Assembly (NCBI GenBank): GCA_020746105.1
Contig: CM036642.1
Coordinates: 465,501 to 529,500 of the forward strand
Length of the DNA stretch: 64,000 nt
Direction of reading: 5' to 3'
From: Trogon surrucura
Lineage: Eukaryota; Chordata; Aves; Trogoniformes; Trogonidae
Shown here: one piece after another, positions 23,106-35,471 of the stretch
Position numbering within the stretch: position 1 is the stretch's first letter
How the letters are laid out: each line of letters begins with the position of its first letter
The notes under the pieces: model-generated
The model's database searches: none
What the model was told of the DNA's origin: nothing
The model's input: only the letters and a program-made list of their open reading frames with translations
Position numbers and translations under genes: made by a program

Positions 23106-26100
23106 AAACCGAGGGGGTCGGTTTGAACCGATGCCTATTGTGGGGGGGGGTTTGGAGCGCCGCGAACCCCCCCCAGCAGAGGCTGCTTTGCCCCATCCCC
23201 TGCCAACAGCCGCTTTCATTTGTCGGGGGGGGGTTGTATTTTTATTTTTTAGCGGGGGGCAGGGGTGTTGCTTCCAGCTCCCGGGATGCTCTTCCCCTCC
23301 CTCCCTCCCTCCTTTCCCTCCTCCCGGGCTGTGTGCGCAAGCGTGCCCGCCCATCCCCGGGCTGGCTCCGCATCCCGCACCCTTGTTCCCCCCCCCTCCC
23401 AGCATCCTCCCTCCGCAGCCGAACCCCCCCCCCAAAATCCACCCCGCACCCGCCCCATGGTGAGTCTTGGAGGGGGGTTCCCCCCGTTTTTGCGTTTTTC
23501 CCCTCGTGTTCGTGTTTTTATCCCCCCCCCTCCATGTAGTTTTGCGAGCTGGTGGGGTTATTTATAAAAAAAAAGAGGGGAGAGGAAGGAAAAACCTGTA
23601 GATTTTTTTTTGGGGGGGGGTGGAAGGTTTGGGGGGGGTCTTGCTTCGCAGCTCCGAGGCGGGTTTTGCATGGGGAAGGGGGGGAAATTGGGAATCAGGG
23701 GGGTGCTTTGGGGCTGGGAGGGGTAAATTGGGGATTTGGGGTGCAAGTTGCGGATGGGGGGGCAAACTGGGGGTGCGGATTGAGAATTTGGGGTGGGAAT
23801 TAAGGACTGGGGGGACACCCCGGCGTCAAAGCCACGCGTGGATCCCCGGCGGCGGTGGGGAAAAGGGGGGGTTTTATTCCTGTTGGTGTTTTTAATGGTG
23901 ATTCCTTCCTGATGAACGTAATTAGCGGCCGAGCTAATTAAGGTCGGGCTGCGAGGCGGCGAGCGGAAAAAGGAAAGCCCCCCCAGGTTCTTGCGATGCC
24001 CTTCCGGCTGCTGCTGCCTCCCCGGCAAAACAAAACCCCGGGAAATCAAAAAACCAGCTCTCGGCGGCCGTCCTGCCCCGAGCCCACCCCGAGACCCCCG
24101 GCGAGAGAGACATTTTTGGGGTGTCTCCACTCGGGGCTGGGGGAGACGTTTCTTCTCGCCATGGGTACGTACCCGCTGGAAGGAAGGGAAAAAATCCTCC
24201 CGGAGGCCCCCGGGAAGGGGAGGACGCGCCCCGTCCGCCGCTCAGGACGTGGAGGATGATTTATTTAAGTTTATTTCTCCTTGTTGGTCCTTTTTTTTTT
24301 TTAACCCTCCGCCCGGTCGACGGATCCCGAAGGGGTAAGATTTTGGGGATCCGGCGATCCCGAGGAGCCCCAACCCGCCTCGACCCTCTTCTCCCACGGG
24401 ATGAGCTTTGGGGGGAGGCGGAGACGTGGAGGCAGCAGGAAAAAAAAGAGATTTTCAACTTCAGGGTGAGCCGACGGGGTTTTTATTGTTCCAAACAAAG
24501 GGGAAAAGCTTCCTCCGGGGGGGGCTTTTTTTTGCGTCTTTTCCCAAGCGATGCCCGCTGGGTTGGCGCTGGGCTGCTCAGCGACCCTCGGCGGGACGAG
24601 CTAATTAAAATCTGGCGGCGGAGCTTTTTTTGGAAAGGGGGGAAGCCCTGCCGAATTCGCCTCTCTCGCCTGCCGGGTTCCCCCTCTGCCCGCTCTCGGA
24701 GACGGAAGGGGCTGCCCAGAAACCGTCTCCTTCTCGTGGTTCTCCGGGATGTCGACTCGGAGGTGGCCTCATCCCGGGAGATGCTCTCCCCGCCGGGCGT
24801 GAGGCTCTTCTCTCCCTACCCCGGGCTCCTAACGACGGCGCCCGACCTCTTTAACGAACTAACTCCTCGCCGTCCTGAGAAGCTGTGGGATGGGATCGGC
24901 GCGCCCTCCCCAACCCCTGAAGCTTAATTGCTGGCGTCGTTAAGAGGGCTGCTTGCTCCTCCAGCTGCGGGTGACGGTTTAATAGCGGCTGCTACTAAAT
25001 CCCACGAGGATGGGGACGAAGGGCTCTGCAGGGAGAAGTGGAGGAACTTTCCATCGACGCTAATTCGAAGTGAGTAGAGGGGTCTTCCAGAGCTCACCAG
25101 GACGTCCTCCGGGTCTCCAGCCCACCCGTGGAGTAAAAAACCACCCGTGGGGTGAAAATATCTCTTTAAATCCATTTCGAGCGACCGTACTTGCATGTCC
25201 AAGCTTGGATTTTGCTTTTTTTTTTCCCCGGCTTATGTCATTCCCGTGTCTGAGACCGAGGTTGCAGGATTTGGGGATGCCAAGCCCCGTCCCGGCAAGA
25301 CCGAGGCCCTCCCTGTGTCTGTTTTTGGGGGGTTTTGGCAGCGATTCTCAAGTCGAACCCCACCGAATTGATGATTTGGCGCCGTCTCCGAATCCCACGT
25401 ATTCCGCTGGCTCTTGCAGCAAGAAAAGGGAAATGATTTGACGCTTTCACTCTCTGCAACTTGTGGTTCTCTATTTTTGTTTGGATGTTTCTTCTTCCTC
25501 CCTCTCCCGCTTGGACGGTGGCGGCACCTCCCTCCTCCTTCCTCGTGTTTTTCCTAGGAAAATCCTGCGTCTTCTTAGGAGAGAAAAGAGAAAAAAAAAA
25601 AGGAAAAAAAGGCCTGTTCTTGCTAATCTCTTGTGTTTCCGGCTGACCGGGATTGGGCTGGGAAGTTTTCTTGGAGTTTCCGTGCATCCCCTCCGTAGAT
25701 TTTGGGATAAACGGCTCCGGCCAAGTTTGCGTCGACACTTTGGGACTTCTCGAGCGCACGAGCCGCCGGGCGAGCGGTTTGTATTAATTTCTCGAATACC
25801 GTCGACGCGCCGTCGGGTGTTTTTGGCGTTCGGGGTGTTGACGTGCCAAAGGGCTCGGTGGCCGGTTTAGCCCACCCGTGGGTGCTCGGTTCCACGGGGA
25901 GGATGAGGATGGCGCCTTCCGTCGGCTCTTCGACGCCGTCCTGAGGATGCTCCGGGGTTTTGCCGCTCGAGGACCGTCGAGGGACGCTCGGATGTCGGGC
26001 GGCGTCACGCGAGCGAGGCCGTTTCGAAGGAGGACTCTCCACCCGACCCCTCGGCTGCAGAATTATACCAACAAATCTACGGAGAGATTTCTCCCCTTCT

Positions 26101-29100
26101 TGCTTTTTTTTTTCCTATCGCAATTCGGAATCTACCAGGTAGGACCGAGCAGGGGAGCCGCCTTCTTTTCCTTTGTTACCCGCAGGTTTTAAAAATATAT
26201 ACGCCGCATTTTCTTTTTCTTTTCGGTTTTGGTGGGTGGTTTTTTTTTTTAAATCCCAGGCTTTAACCTGAGCTCACGCCGTTGGAATTCCCTGCTGTGC
26301 CTGGGAGAGGCTCCTCGCCTCCGATCGCTTCCAGATGCCGTTCCTGCTTCGCCTCTTCCCTTTGCAAAATGTCCCCACCGGCTCGCCGGAGTTTTCCCGG
26401 CCGGATTCGACGTCCCCGATATCCGGCCGGGCTGAGTCAGCCGAGCCTCTATTATTATTTTTTGACCAGAACGTGATGCCAGCGGCGAGAGGTTGCGACT
26501 TGGCCCGCGACCTCGTGCAACCCGGAGCCCCGGGACACATCCTGCGTGAGGGTTTGAGCCGCTTGCGCCGTTTCCATCGGGTGTTTTTTAATTTCTTTAA
26601 AAGAAAATAATATATGGAGTTTGGGGTTTGGCGTCTCGCAACTGGGCAGAGCTTCTTTAAGCCCCAAAACTTGGAGGGGAAACTGAGTCAGGAAAGCGCC
26701 GAGGCGAGGATGCTCTAAGGTTGCGAACCTGCCGCTGGGGGTGTCAAAAAATTGGAGGGTTTTGGGGGTTAAATGTGACACCGCCCTTCGAACGAGGGTC
26801 AGGAACGGCGCCAAGGGCTGGCCCATCCCTGTCCGATAACCGGCGCCGCTTCAAAACACAAAATAGGAGGGGGAAAAAAAAAAATAAATCACAAAGAACC
26901 GTCTGTTTGCGCGTCGAGCTCAACAGGTTTCCCTCCCAGGCGGCGTCTGGAGAGCGAGCTCTGGAATTCGGGGGTGGCCAAGAACGTGGCTTTCAAAGCG
27001 ACCGAAAAAAAAGACACGATTTGTCCTCAAAAATATTACCCCGGGCTCTTTTTTCCCTCTGCTTTTTTATTTTTCCTCTTGCGGGGCGACAGCAGCCCCC
27101 GCGTCCCTTCTGGTCCTTTGGAGCCGGGGCTTCCCGGGCCCCTTTGCTGCCTAATTAACGAAGCCGCCGCTTAATTCCGCCCGCATTTACAAGTTCGGTG
27201 GGTGGGTTATCTGTACCATGCAAACGCCTATTGAAATCTTAATTATTTATTTGCCTGGCTCGCCTAAACGCGCGGGGTTGCCTCTAGAAGCCCGGGGACG
27301 CTCTTCTCTCGCACGCACGGAGTTTTGCTAAGAAATAAACCCCCAACCAGGCTTATTTTGGGTCTGATGGGCGACGCCGAGCCTGGATTTCTCACGTCTG
27401 TTTTCTCTCTTATTTTTTTGGAAGGGGTTTAAAATCACGGGAGGCTCGTCCTTTAAATAGCAGTCGTTTATTTTTAGGTCGGTGGCCGCTTTGGATAATC
27501 CTGGGCAGCTTTGCTGTTCTTTCTGGGGAATTTTGTAGAAATAGGCTCGGTTAAATTCTTCGAATAAAATAATTTTGTGAGGTGAGAAAGGAGCAGGATG
27601 GGGGTTCCGCTGGCCGTGCCCTCCTGGGGTGAGGATCGGCGGGGAAATGAAAAATAAATCGTTGGGATCACACCTTTGGCTTCCTGAAGGATGTGTGGGA
27701 ATCGGCCGGATTAAATACCTGCCGAGTGAAATGAGCTCCCGGTCCCGGGGGCGATAGCGATCGGGGTGATGCGAGGGATGTGCCGGGCTTGGAAACACCT
27801 CGCTCGCGCCAAGTCGTGGCGTTTTCTCCCACGCGGGATGAGCTCACCTGGATTTTATTCCCCTCCCAGCCCGGCTTTTCCTCTCTCCCGCCTCGGGAGG
27901 GAATTTTAGCCGGGGGAATGGAGCGCCGAGGGACGGCTGCCGCGCTTCAGGTCTGGCTGGGGGAAGGAGGAGAAACGCCGTCTCCTTCTCTCCATCCTTT
28001 ATTTTTTCATTTAACAGCCCCCGGTGGGGTCTGGTCCTCGATGCGGGGGGTGATGGACGGCAGGGATTCAGTAGGTGCCGAGGAAAAGGAGTGAAATTCA
28101 GCTTGTTTAGGGTGGGTTTTTTTGGAGGGCTCTGGGATACAGGACGTTGGTTTCTTACCGGGATCAGCTGCCGGGTGGGTTGTGGAGATGGCAGATCTTG
28201 ACCTGAACTGTGGTGGTTTTTTTCATGGATTTTGGACCGGGAGGTTGGAACCCTGAGGAGACCGACAGCGATCTGACTCCCGGCTTTCACAATCGAGCTG
28301 GAAAGACCAGCTTCGGGGCGAGACCTCGGATCCTTCCCACCAAGGCTGACATGCTCTAAGGGTTTCCTATCCCCTCGCCCACCCTCGGGCAGCTCTGAGC
28401 ATCCTCCTCCTCATCCTCCTCCAAGTGCTTTAGCAGGAGCTCCCTGGGGGGCAGTTTAACCTTTTAGTGGACCCTACAATGGGCAGCTCAGAATAAAAAG
28501 GCTCCTCGTGGGCAGCGACGTGCCGGAAAGACCCCGCTGCGGGCAGGTGAATTTTTTTGGGGGGCGCTCGCGAAGCGGAGGAGCTGGGAGAAAGCGGAGG
28601 CGACGTCCTCAGCCTCGAGGAGAGGAGAAGCCATCGCGGTGGTTTCCTTCCCCGTCTGCACCTCCTCACGTGGTTTGGTGTTTTTTTTGGAGGGGAAGAG
28701 CCACGACTCGCCGGCGGCGCTGGAAAGGGGGCAAAAACCCAAAGTGGTTGAGAAAGAGATAGGCTGGCTTCACCTGGCTGGCTCGTTTTCCCCCTCCACC
28801 CCACCTTGCTGCTCATTAACTGGGGTAATTAAGTTGGAGGCAGAGCAGCTGAACTCGTAGGGAGGTTTTTTTCTTTGGAGAGGCAGCATGGAGGGAAGGT
28901 TTCTGCATTTCGGTGGGGTTTTTCCTTCCCCGAATCGGGAGGGTGTCGCGGCGCCGGGCGAGGATGCGTAATTCAGAAATCTTTGAGGGAAGAGACGCCG
29001 GAGGTGTTTGATTGAGGAGCTTGAGCAGGGCCATGTCCCCCTTTTTCCCTGGGAAAGGGCATCCTAAAAAATCCGAGTGAGTCACGGAAGGGAAGTCCGG

Positions 29101-30829
29101 TGGGGAAGGCTCCGGGGTGGTGGCGAGACCTGCGGCGCGGTCTAGGGCTCTGAGCCGCCGCGCCTCTTCCTTAAAAGCCGGCGGAGGTGGCTGGTTTTGC
29201 AGACGCCTTCTGCGACACACGACGGCTTCTGCCGGCCCCCTGGGGCTGGTTCCTCTTCGACACCCAGAGCCGCCCCGCTCGGGGATCGGTAGGGATCCGC
29301 CGGATCCTCCGGACGTTGCCGTAGCCACTAAGGATGTTCTCCTTTTTCCCTTCGCCAGGGGAAGAGAGGATGGCCTCCTAGAGCCCGCCGAGCTCCTGCC
29401 CGCTCTGCCCGGACCGAGAGGACGGACCGTAAGTAGCCGGGAGCTTCTTGCCACCGCGTTGGGAACCAGCTTCAGCCGCGGAAAAAGTCTCCCCGAGATG
29501 AGCATCCTCCTCCTGGTGTTTAACCAAGGAGATGCTGGGGTTGCAAAGGGATGGAAGTGGGTTATTTCCTGGGTGTTTTGTTCCTCCATGCCCGTTAACG
29601 TGGGAGAAAAGAGCAGGGGGAGATGGCGCCGGGGAAGGAGGGGGTTAGGTTCACCCAGCTGCTTCACCCTGGAGGTTTCAGCACCGGGGGTGGAGTCACG
29701 CTACCCAAAACCGACCAGTTCGCTGGAAGGAAACTGGGGAAACCGCAGGGGTGAGGGTGGAACTTGGAGGCTTGTAACAGGGATGGTGACTGTGCAGGCG
29801 GCTTTCGAGCCCCCAAAGGGGCACCCCCATAGTCAAAAGCAGTGGGACAGCTCGACCCTGGGCTCAACATCCCTTAACTTCCCCGCAGAGCTGGGGTTGG
29901 ATCCAGGCGTTGCTTGCGTTGGAGCATCTCGATAGTTTCGTTTTCTATCTCTCTGGACCGTTCACGTCCCTGCTGTAACCCCTGTGGATGCTTTTTCCCC
30001 TGCTGCTTCGCGCTGCCTGCACCCCCAGCTCGCTGCCTTCCCCTCCCTGCTGCTTTTTTTTTTGAACCCAAAGCACGGGTTCAAAAGCCACCCTCTCTCG
30101 TCATTGCTGCCCGCATCCCTGGGCGGTCCCCGAGGACGGAGGTGCCGGCGAGTAAACACAGCAACGAGGTGATGGTCGCGGCAAACGGGGACCGGTCGGG
30201 GCAGGTAGGAGGAGGGGGGCGGCTGGATTGACGCCCACGAAGTCCCCCTGGGTGTCAAATCGTCACGGATGGGGGCCCTCCCGCGTCTCGTTAGCGTGGG
30301 GTTGGGTGGCTCAGCTCTCATCCGGTGCCTCGGGGTTGTAGGAAGCCTCCAGCAAGAAAGAGTCTTCATTTTATTATTTTTTTTAAATAGGAAAAGAGTG
30401 ATTAAACCTCTCTGAAATTAATCCCAACCTATAATAATGTGGCTAAGCACACCGAGGAGGAGCTCATTTGGTGTCACGGGGTGCTCGAGTATACACGCGC
30501 AGCCGGCGTTTTGGGGCTGTGGGGAAGGGATTTGGATTAAAAATAAAATCTTGGGAGGGGAGAGGAGTTCAGCTCCCGAGCGGCCGTGGTGAGGTGGGAG
30601 CAACCTGGATTTATTCCACCGCGGAAATACTCGTCCTACCCGAGTTTATTTGCCGTTACCACCTCCGAAATCGCACCCTCGTCACGGGTCAGTGTTTTGT
30701 TAGGGCTTACGTGCCAGCGAGGTGGTGGTGGGGTTTTTTATTTATTTATTTTTCTTGGCCCTACCCCAAATCTTCGGTCGTTGTACACCCGGGATACCGC
30801 GGGCTGAGGAAAACCAACGCTGCCTCTCC
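23106..30829. other. GC-rich gap between DCPS and ST3GAL4
   Basis: 7.7 kb without a recognised gene: CpG-rich, with long G and C homopolymers and many T-runs. Several frames reach 150-280 codons (for example plus strand 24121-24927 and 29117-29935), but their composition is low-complexity Arg/Pro/Gly/Ser and both strands are equally open, as expected for GC-rich noncoding DNA. One possible 5' noncoding exon of ST3GAL4 ends at 23460 at the donor gtgagt. Human ST3GAL4 has 5' noncoding exons and an antisense lncRNA in the corresponding gap, so transcribed exons may exist, but I cannot place them. Confidence 0.45.
23555..23825 (+). repeat. G-tract cluster with G-quadruplex potential
   Basis: About 270 bases with many plus-strand runs of four or more G, separated by short A/T-containing loops; runs of eight to ten G occur near 23611 and 23631. 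This meets the usual G4+N1-7 pattern several times over. It is preceded by a C-rich stretch (23280-23460), so both strands have quadruplex-prone parts. Confidence 0.6.
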
Positions 30830-31505
30830 TGTTGTGCTTCTCCACGCTCCCTGCACCTCAAGGAGTGGTTTGATTGCCTAGAGCTTAACGATGGAGACGC
30901 TAGGGTTGAGCGTCGATGAGCAAGAAGCGGAGAGGAAGGCCAACGAGGGAGATACTGCACGTAGGAGTCTTCTGTAGATCACCCAACCGGGACGGAGAGG
31001 CCGATAAAATATTCTACAAGGGGCCGGGACGAATCTCCTGGTCACTAGCTCTTGTTCTCCTGGAGGACTTGGCCCAGATGTGTGCTGGAGGTGCAGACTC
31101 GGTTCGGTTTAATCTTTATTTGTGGTGTGGGAAGCTGGGGAAGGGTCTGGAGGACAAGTCTGAGGAGGAGTGGCTGAGGGGAAACCTTCTCGCTCTTGTT
31201 GTAGTGAGGTTGGGTCGGTCTCTTCTCCCAAGTAACGAGCGACAGGACGAGAAGAAACGGCCTTAATTTGTGCCAGAGGAGGTTTAGGGTGGATATTGGG
31301 AAGAATTTCTTCACCCAAAGGGTTGTCAAGCCCTGGCCCAGGCTGCCCAGGGAAGTGGTGGAGCCACCAGCCCCAGAGGGACTTAAAATGTTTTAAATGA
31401 TGTGGTGCTCAGGGACACGGGTCAGTGGTGAGCCTGGCAGTGCCGGGTCAGCGGTTGGACTCAATGATCTTCGAGTTCTTTTCCAACCGAAACGATTCCA
31501 CGATT
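30830..31505 (+). mobile_element. CR1 LINE copy with internal deletion
   Basis: Plus-strand CR1. The left part (about 30830-31085) resembles the end of the CR1 endonuclease region (frame reading ..VGVFCRSPNRDGEADKIFYKG.. ALVLLEDLA). The right part from about 31130 is the CR1 3' terminal part, including 'tctcttctcccaagtaac', 'gggttgtcaagccctgg' and the end 'ggttggactcaatgatctt' to 31505. The whole reverse transcriptase between them is missing. The left limit is approximate. Confidence 0.85.
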
Positions 31506-32930
31506 AAGAGGCAATTAAGATTCCTTTTAAGTGACTCGCGGCGCTCTTAAAATGGGATAAACGTGGCTGTCAGCGGCACGGGCAGGCCCTCCGCGCCCTC
31601 GATGGGGTGATGTCCGGTGTGAAACAGGGTTGGTTTTTGCAATGCTGTGTCCTAATGACCCCCCAGCATCCTCATCCCACCACGGCATCCCTTCCAGCGG
31701 GATGGAATCCAGACCCTGCGACGATTTGCAACCCTGCGAGGTTTTTCTCTGCGCTGTGCATCTCGTTTTCCTCCCCAGCTTGGGGAAAAAAGAAAAAAAG
31801 AATAAATTCCCCAAGCACCTGGAGCTGGCTGCACGAGGAAGCTTCAAGGTGCCAGGCTGAGGATTTGGGTACTTTTGATGCTCTTGCCAAGCCCAGGCAG
31901 CACCGTGGATCCTTTCCCCGGAGGATCGCTCCCGGCCGCCTCCCAGGTTGCGTTCGGGCTCCGGCACGCGATGGTTTTGCCGAGGCAGAGATGCAGCCGA
32001 GCCGGTGTGGGGGGTAAGCGGCATCTGCCAGGCTCCTCCGGGGCGCTCCCAGCCCTACCGCGTGGAGAAAACCCGGGGGCTGAGGGCTTGGAAGATCCTG
32101 GGGCTGGAAACTGCTCCCCTGGGGGTCCGTCCCTGCGCTTTGAAGGCTGGGGAGAGATGATCGGGCTGGGATCGGAGGGGTCTGTGCTATCCCAGCTGGT
32201 TTTCCATCTCCCTTTGGGAGCGAATCCGTGGGGACCGCCAGCGCGTCCCTTCCTTGGGTGTGATTCCTTCAAATCCAGCTTCACTCCCATTAAAAATGGG
32301 TTGGGGTTTTTTTTTGGGGGGGGGATGAACTGTTGGAGGTGCTCGTTCTCCGAGCGTCCTTCTCGCCCTGGGAAGCTGGACCGGGCGGCTCCACGTCCCC
32401 GCAGACGCGTGGGATGGGGTGGTGGGAGCACAGGAGAGGTGTCCTCGCCTCGTGCCACGCTTCGTTTCCCCGATCTCTGGGTTTCCATGGAAACGCAAAA
32501 AGCACCAAGAGCTTTTGCTGCGTGGCCTCCTGGTCCACGGATGCTTTGCGGGTGGGAGCACCATCCGCCCATGCTGTGATTAGAAATCCCCCCTCACCTT
32601 TGTGCTTGCTTCATGGCTTTAAATTCAATTTATTTATTTTTTTACAAGGCTTTCCCTTTTTTTTTTTTTTCTACTGGGCTGGGTCGGGGGATACCAGGCT
32701 GAGAACACGGGGCAGCAACAGGGCTTTGAAAGTCATTTATGCAGCGATAATATTGAGCCCCGGGCTTGCTTTGCTCAGACATCAAAGATTTTCTTTATTT
32801 TCTTTTTTTCGGGTGCTTTTTCCAAGCGTGGGGAGCTGAATCCACCTGGGACTTTCCCCTAACCCAGCTCTGGGGCTTGGTGGGTGAGAACCAAAAGCTT
32901 CCGTGAGAGGGGGCGAGCGCTGAATCTTGG
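31506..32930. other. Intergenic, nothing recognised
   Basis: GC-rich sequence between a CR1 copy and a minisatellite. Long frames are open on both strands (for example 31844-32572 minus, 31875-32579 plus) over the same bases. They encode low-complexity Pro/Gly/Ser/Arg and show no splice or family support. Confidence 0.5.
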
Positions 32931-32934
32931 GGAT

Positions 32935-33555
32935 ACTCAGGTGGGACCAGGGATGCCGAGGTGGGACCAAGATGCTGAGGTGGAAGGGGGCTGCCAAGAT
33001 GGGACCAGGACTGTCGAGGTGGGACCAGGACTGTCGAGGTGGGACCGGGATGTCGAGGTGGGACTGGAACGCTCAGGTGGGACCAGGGATGTCGAGGTGG
33101 GACCAGGGATGTCGAGGTGGGACAGGGATGTCGAGTTGGAACTGGAACACTCAGGTGGGACCAGGGATGTCGAATTGGGACCAGGGATGTTGAGGTGGGA
33201 CCAGAATGCTCAGGTGGGACTCGAGGTGGGACCAGCGATGTCAAGGTAGGACAGGGATGCCGAGGTGGGACAGGGATGCCAAGGTGGGACCAGAGATGCT
33301 CAGGTGGGACCGGGATGCCAAGATGGGACCAGGGATGCCGAGGTGGAACCGGGATGTTGAGGTGAGACCGGGATGCTCAGGAGGGACAGGGATGCTGACG
33401 TGGGAACAGAGGTGCTCAGGTGGGACCGGAATGCTGGGGTGGGACAGGGATGCCGAGGTGGTATGAGTGATGCCGAGGTGGGACCGCGATGCTCAGGTGG
33501 GACTGGGATGCCGAGGTGGGACTGGGATACTCAGGTGGGACCGGGATGCTGCAGG
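32935..33555. repeat. GC-rich minisatellite, ~18-20-bp unit
   Basis: About 620 bases of units like gatgccgaggtgggaccag, around 33 copies with internal variation (gatgtcgaggtggga, aatgctcaggtggga). It stays open in several frames on both strands, giving artefactual repeat peptides rich in RWDRDA or GGTGM; this is not a gene. Confidence 0.93.
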
Positions 33556-35019
33556 GACCAGCAGGACCCTTCAGCATCTCTCCTTCCCCCAGCTCCGTGT
33601 CTCCCGAGCTAGCTCAGGAGGCTCGGATGTTCCTGCTTGCAGCAGTCGCTCTGGTTTGGGCTGAAGATCTGGTAGTGCAAGGCTGAGGGGGGAGAGCTTG
33701 AGCTCCTTCCAAAATCACCTCCGCTTCGACCTGGGCGTGCTCTGTTTTGCTCCGCATTCCGCGAGCGCTTCGCTGAGCGGCTCGTCCTTCGCTTCGCCAA
33801 ACAGCGTTCGGGATTTATTGCCCATGTTTGCTTTAGATTAATTTTTTGCGTCGGGCTCGGCTTGTGCGTACAAGCCTGGGAAAAGACCGTAAAGCCTCCA
33901 CAAAAAAAAAAACAAAAACCACAACCACATTTGAAAAACAAAAGCTGGTATGTAAAAGCAAACATCGGATTTTCCCGGTATCTGAAGACGGCAGGGAGGG
34001 GCGAAACAAAGAAGGAAGACACAAGCTGCTTTTTACTTGCCCTTAATTTTATTTTTTTTTTCAAGCAAATGGAATGTAAAAGGAGACAAGAGCCCCCCAG
34101 ATCCCGGCTTTGACTCCTGAAGACTTAATTGGGGTTTAATCTTCCTTTTCCTTCCCCAGAAGGGAGGGATGGTAGAGCCAAGGTGAAAATCGGGGGGGAT
34201 TGTGCCATCCTGGGGCCCCTGGGCTGGTTTTTCCGGGAGGAGGTTTGATGCCGGTAGGGGTTCAGGAGGGAGCCGGGAGCTTTGCTGTCAAACGGACGCG
34301 ATCGCCTCGTCCCGTTGGTTTAACTGCCCCGAACTCCCTTTTTAATTGCCCTTCCAAATTAATTGCAATTAATTGCAAATTCTAAATTAATTTCAGTACT
34401 TGGGAAGAGCCTGGCTCTCACGGGGTCCCCTTTCTCCCCTCTCAATATATTCCCCCCACCCCCCAAAAAAAAACCCCCGCCGGGCTCAGCTTATTCTTGG
34501 AGGAGGCGGCAGGTGCAGAGTTCGTTAACGGCGCTTCGTTAGGCAGGGCGAGGTGCTGAGATGGGTGCTTCTCTCCCCACCTCCTCAAACAAGGTGACTA
34601 ATCCCTCAAGACCAGGATTTCCATCGCCCAGCCCGGACTTGCGGCTTTTCCTCGCGGCTGGGCATTAACACCTCCTCGCCCTCTCCTCCTCGGAGACGTG
34701 GCCGGTCCGGAGCCAGGAGCGGCTCGGTTAGGGGGTGGCAAAGCTTGAACCCACCTCCGAGCCTCCCTTCGGGTCCGATTTATCCTTGGGGAGCGTTTTT
34801 ATCTGGGAGAAAAGCCTCCCCAAAACTTCCCCACCCCGGTAAGTGAATTTTTCCTTCTTTGTCGCAGCGGGACGAGCGGGTCCCGGTGGCAGCGGCGGCT
34901 CCAACCACGGCTCTTTGCTGCCTTATTCCAGGAGCGAGAGGTTTTGGAGGAAGGAGAGGAATAAAAAATAAAAATAAAGGGGGTTAAAGCTCGCGGCGTC
35001 GCCCTTTCGCCGCGCCGCC
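33556..35019. other. Region upstream of ST3GAL4
   Basis: No gene recognised. A- and T-runs occur at 33900-34080; from about 34490 the GC and CpG content rises, which fits a promoter or noncoding first exon for ST3GAL4, with transcription probably starting between about 34800 and 35019. No TATA box stands out. Confidence 0.4.
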
Positions 35020-35052
35020 ATGGTGGGATCGAAGGCGTCGGAGGTTCCTCAA
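35020..35052 (+). CDS. ST3GAL4: Candidate alternative first coding exon of ST3GAL4
   Basis: ATG 35020-35022 in an excellent Kozak context (gccgccATGG), then eleven open codons (MVGSKASEVPQ) to donor gtacgt at 35053. Splicing to the acceptor at 35408 keeps frame through 21 more codons (VTSGSRDESSGPRLIP...) into the conserved ATG 35472. This would lengthen the cytoplasmic N-terminus by 32 residues. The sequence is fully consistent with it; whether it is translated is inference. The alternative is a 5' UTR exon whose ATG happens to be in frame. Confidence 0.5.
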
Positions 35053-35471
35053 GTACGTGATCCTCTTGGCTTCCATCCTGCTCGGTGGCGCGTTCGGCTC
35101 CGTTGCCTGCGGTGGCTGAGCTTCAAAATCTTCCCTCCCCACGTCATCCTCACGGGGAAGCGATTTGCGGTTGAAACCCCAGTGGGGGCTCTTTCCCCCT
35201 TCTTTTTAATTCATTTATTTTTTGGAATTTTGGCGTTGAAGCTGCCCGGCTTTAACAAACTCTAAACTCTTCGGTGGCTGCGGCGGGGCAGAGAAGACGT
35301 GAATCGAAATAAGAAATCCCTCGGGTGGGGTTTGGGGGGGCACCTCCCATGGGTTTTCTTTAAAAAAAAAATGAGAGAAAGATGAGGTTTGTTATTGCCC
35401 CATCGCAGGTGACCAGCGGCAGCCGCGATGAGAGCTCCGGCCCTCGCCTGATCCCTCCCCTGCTGATAAAA

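Noticed and set aside
24121..24927. 268-codon plus-strand frame in the DCPS-ST3GAL4 gap
   Set aside because: Low-complexity Arg/Gly/Pro-rich translation in GC-rich DNA and no recognised domain; treated as a chance frame.
29117..29935. 272-codon plus-strand frame with an equally long minus-strand frame (28816-29667)
   Set aside because: Same reason: GC-driven openness, no domain, no conserved motif.
31844..32579. Two long overlapping frames on opposite strands (about 240 codons each)
   Set aside because: Both strands open over the same bases because of GC-rich composition; neither has family similarity or splice support.
32884..33612. Several overlapping frames encoding RWDRDA / GGTGM repeats
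   Set aside because: Artefact of the 18-20-bp minisatellite; no start context, splice sites or family similarity.
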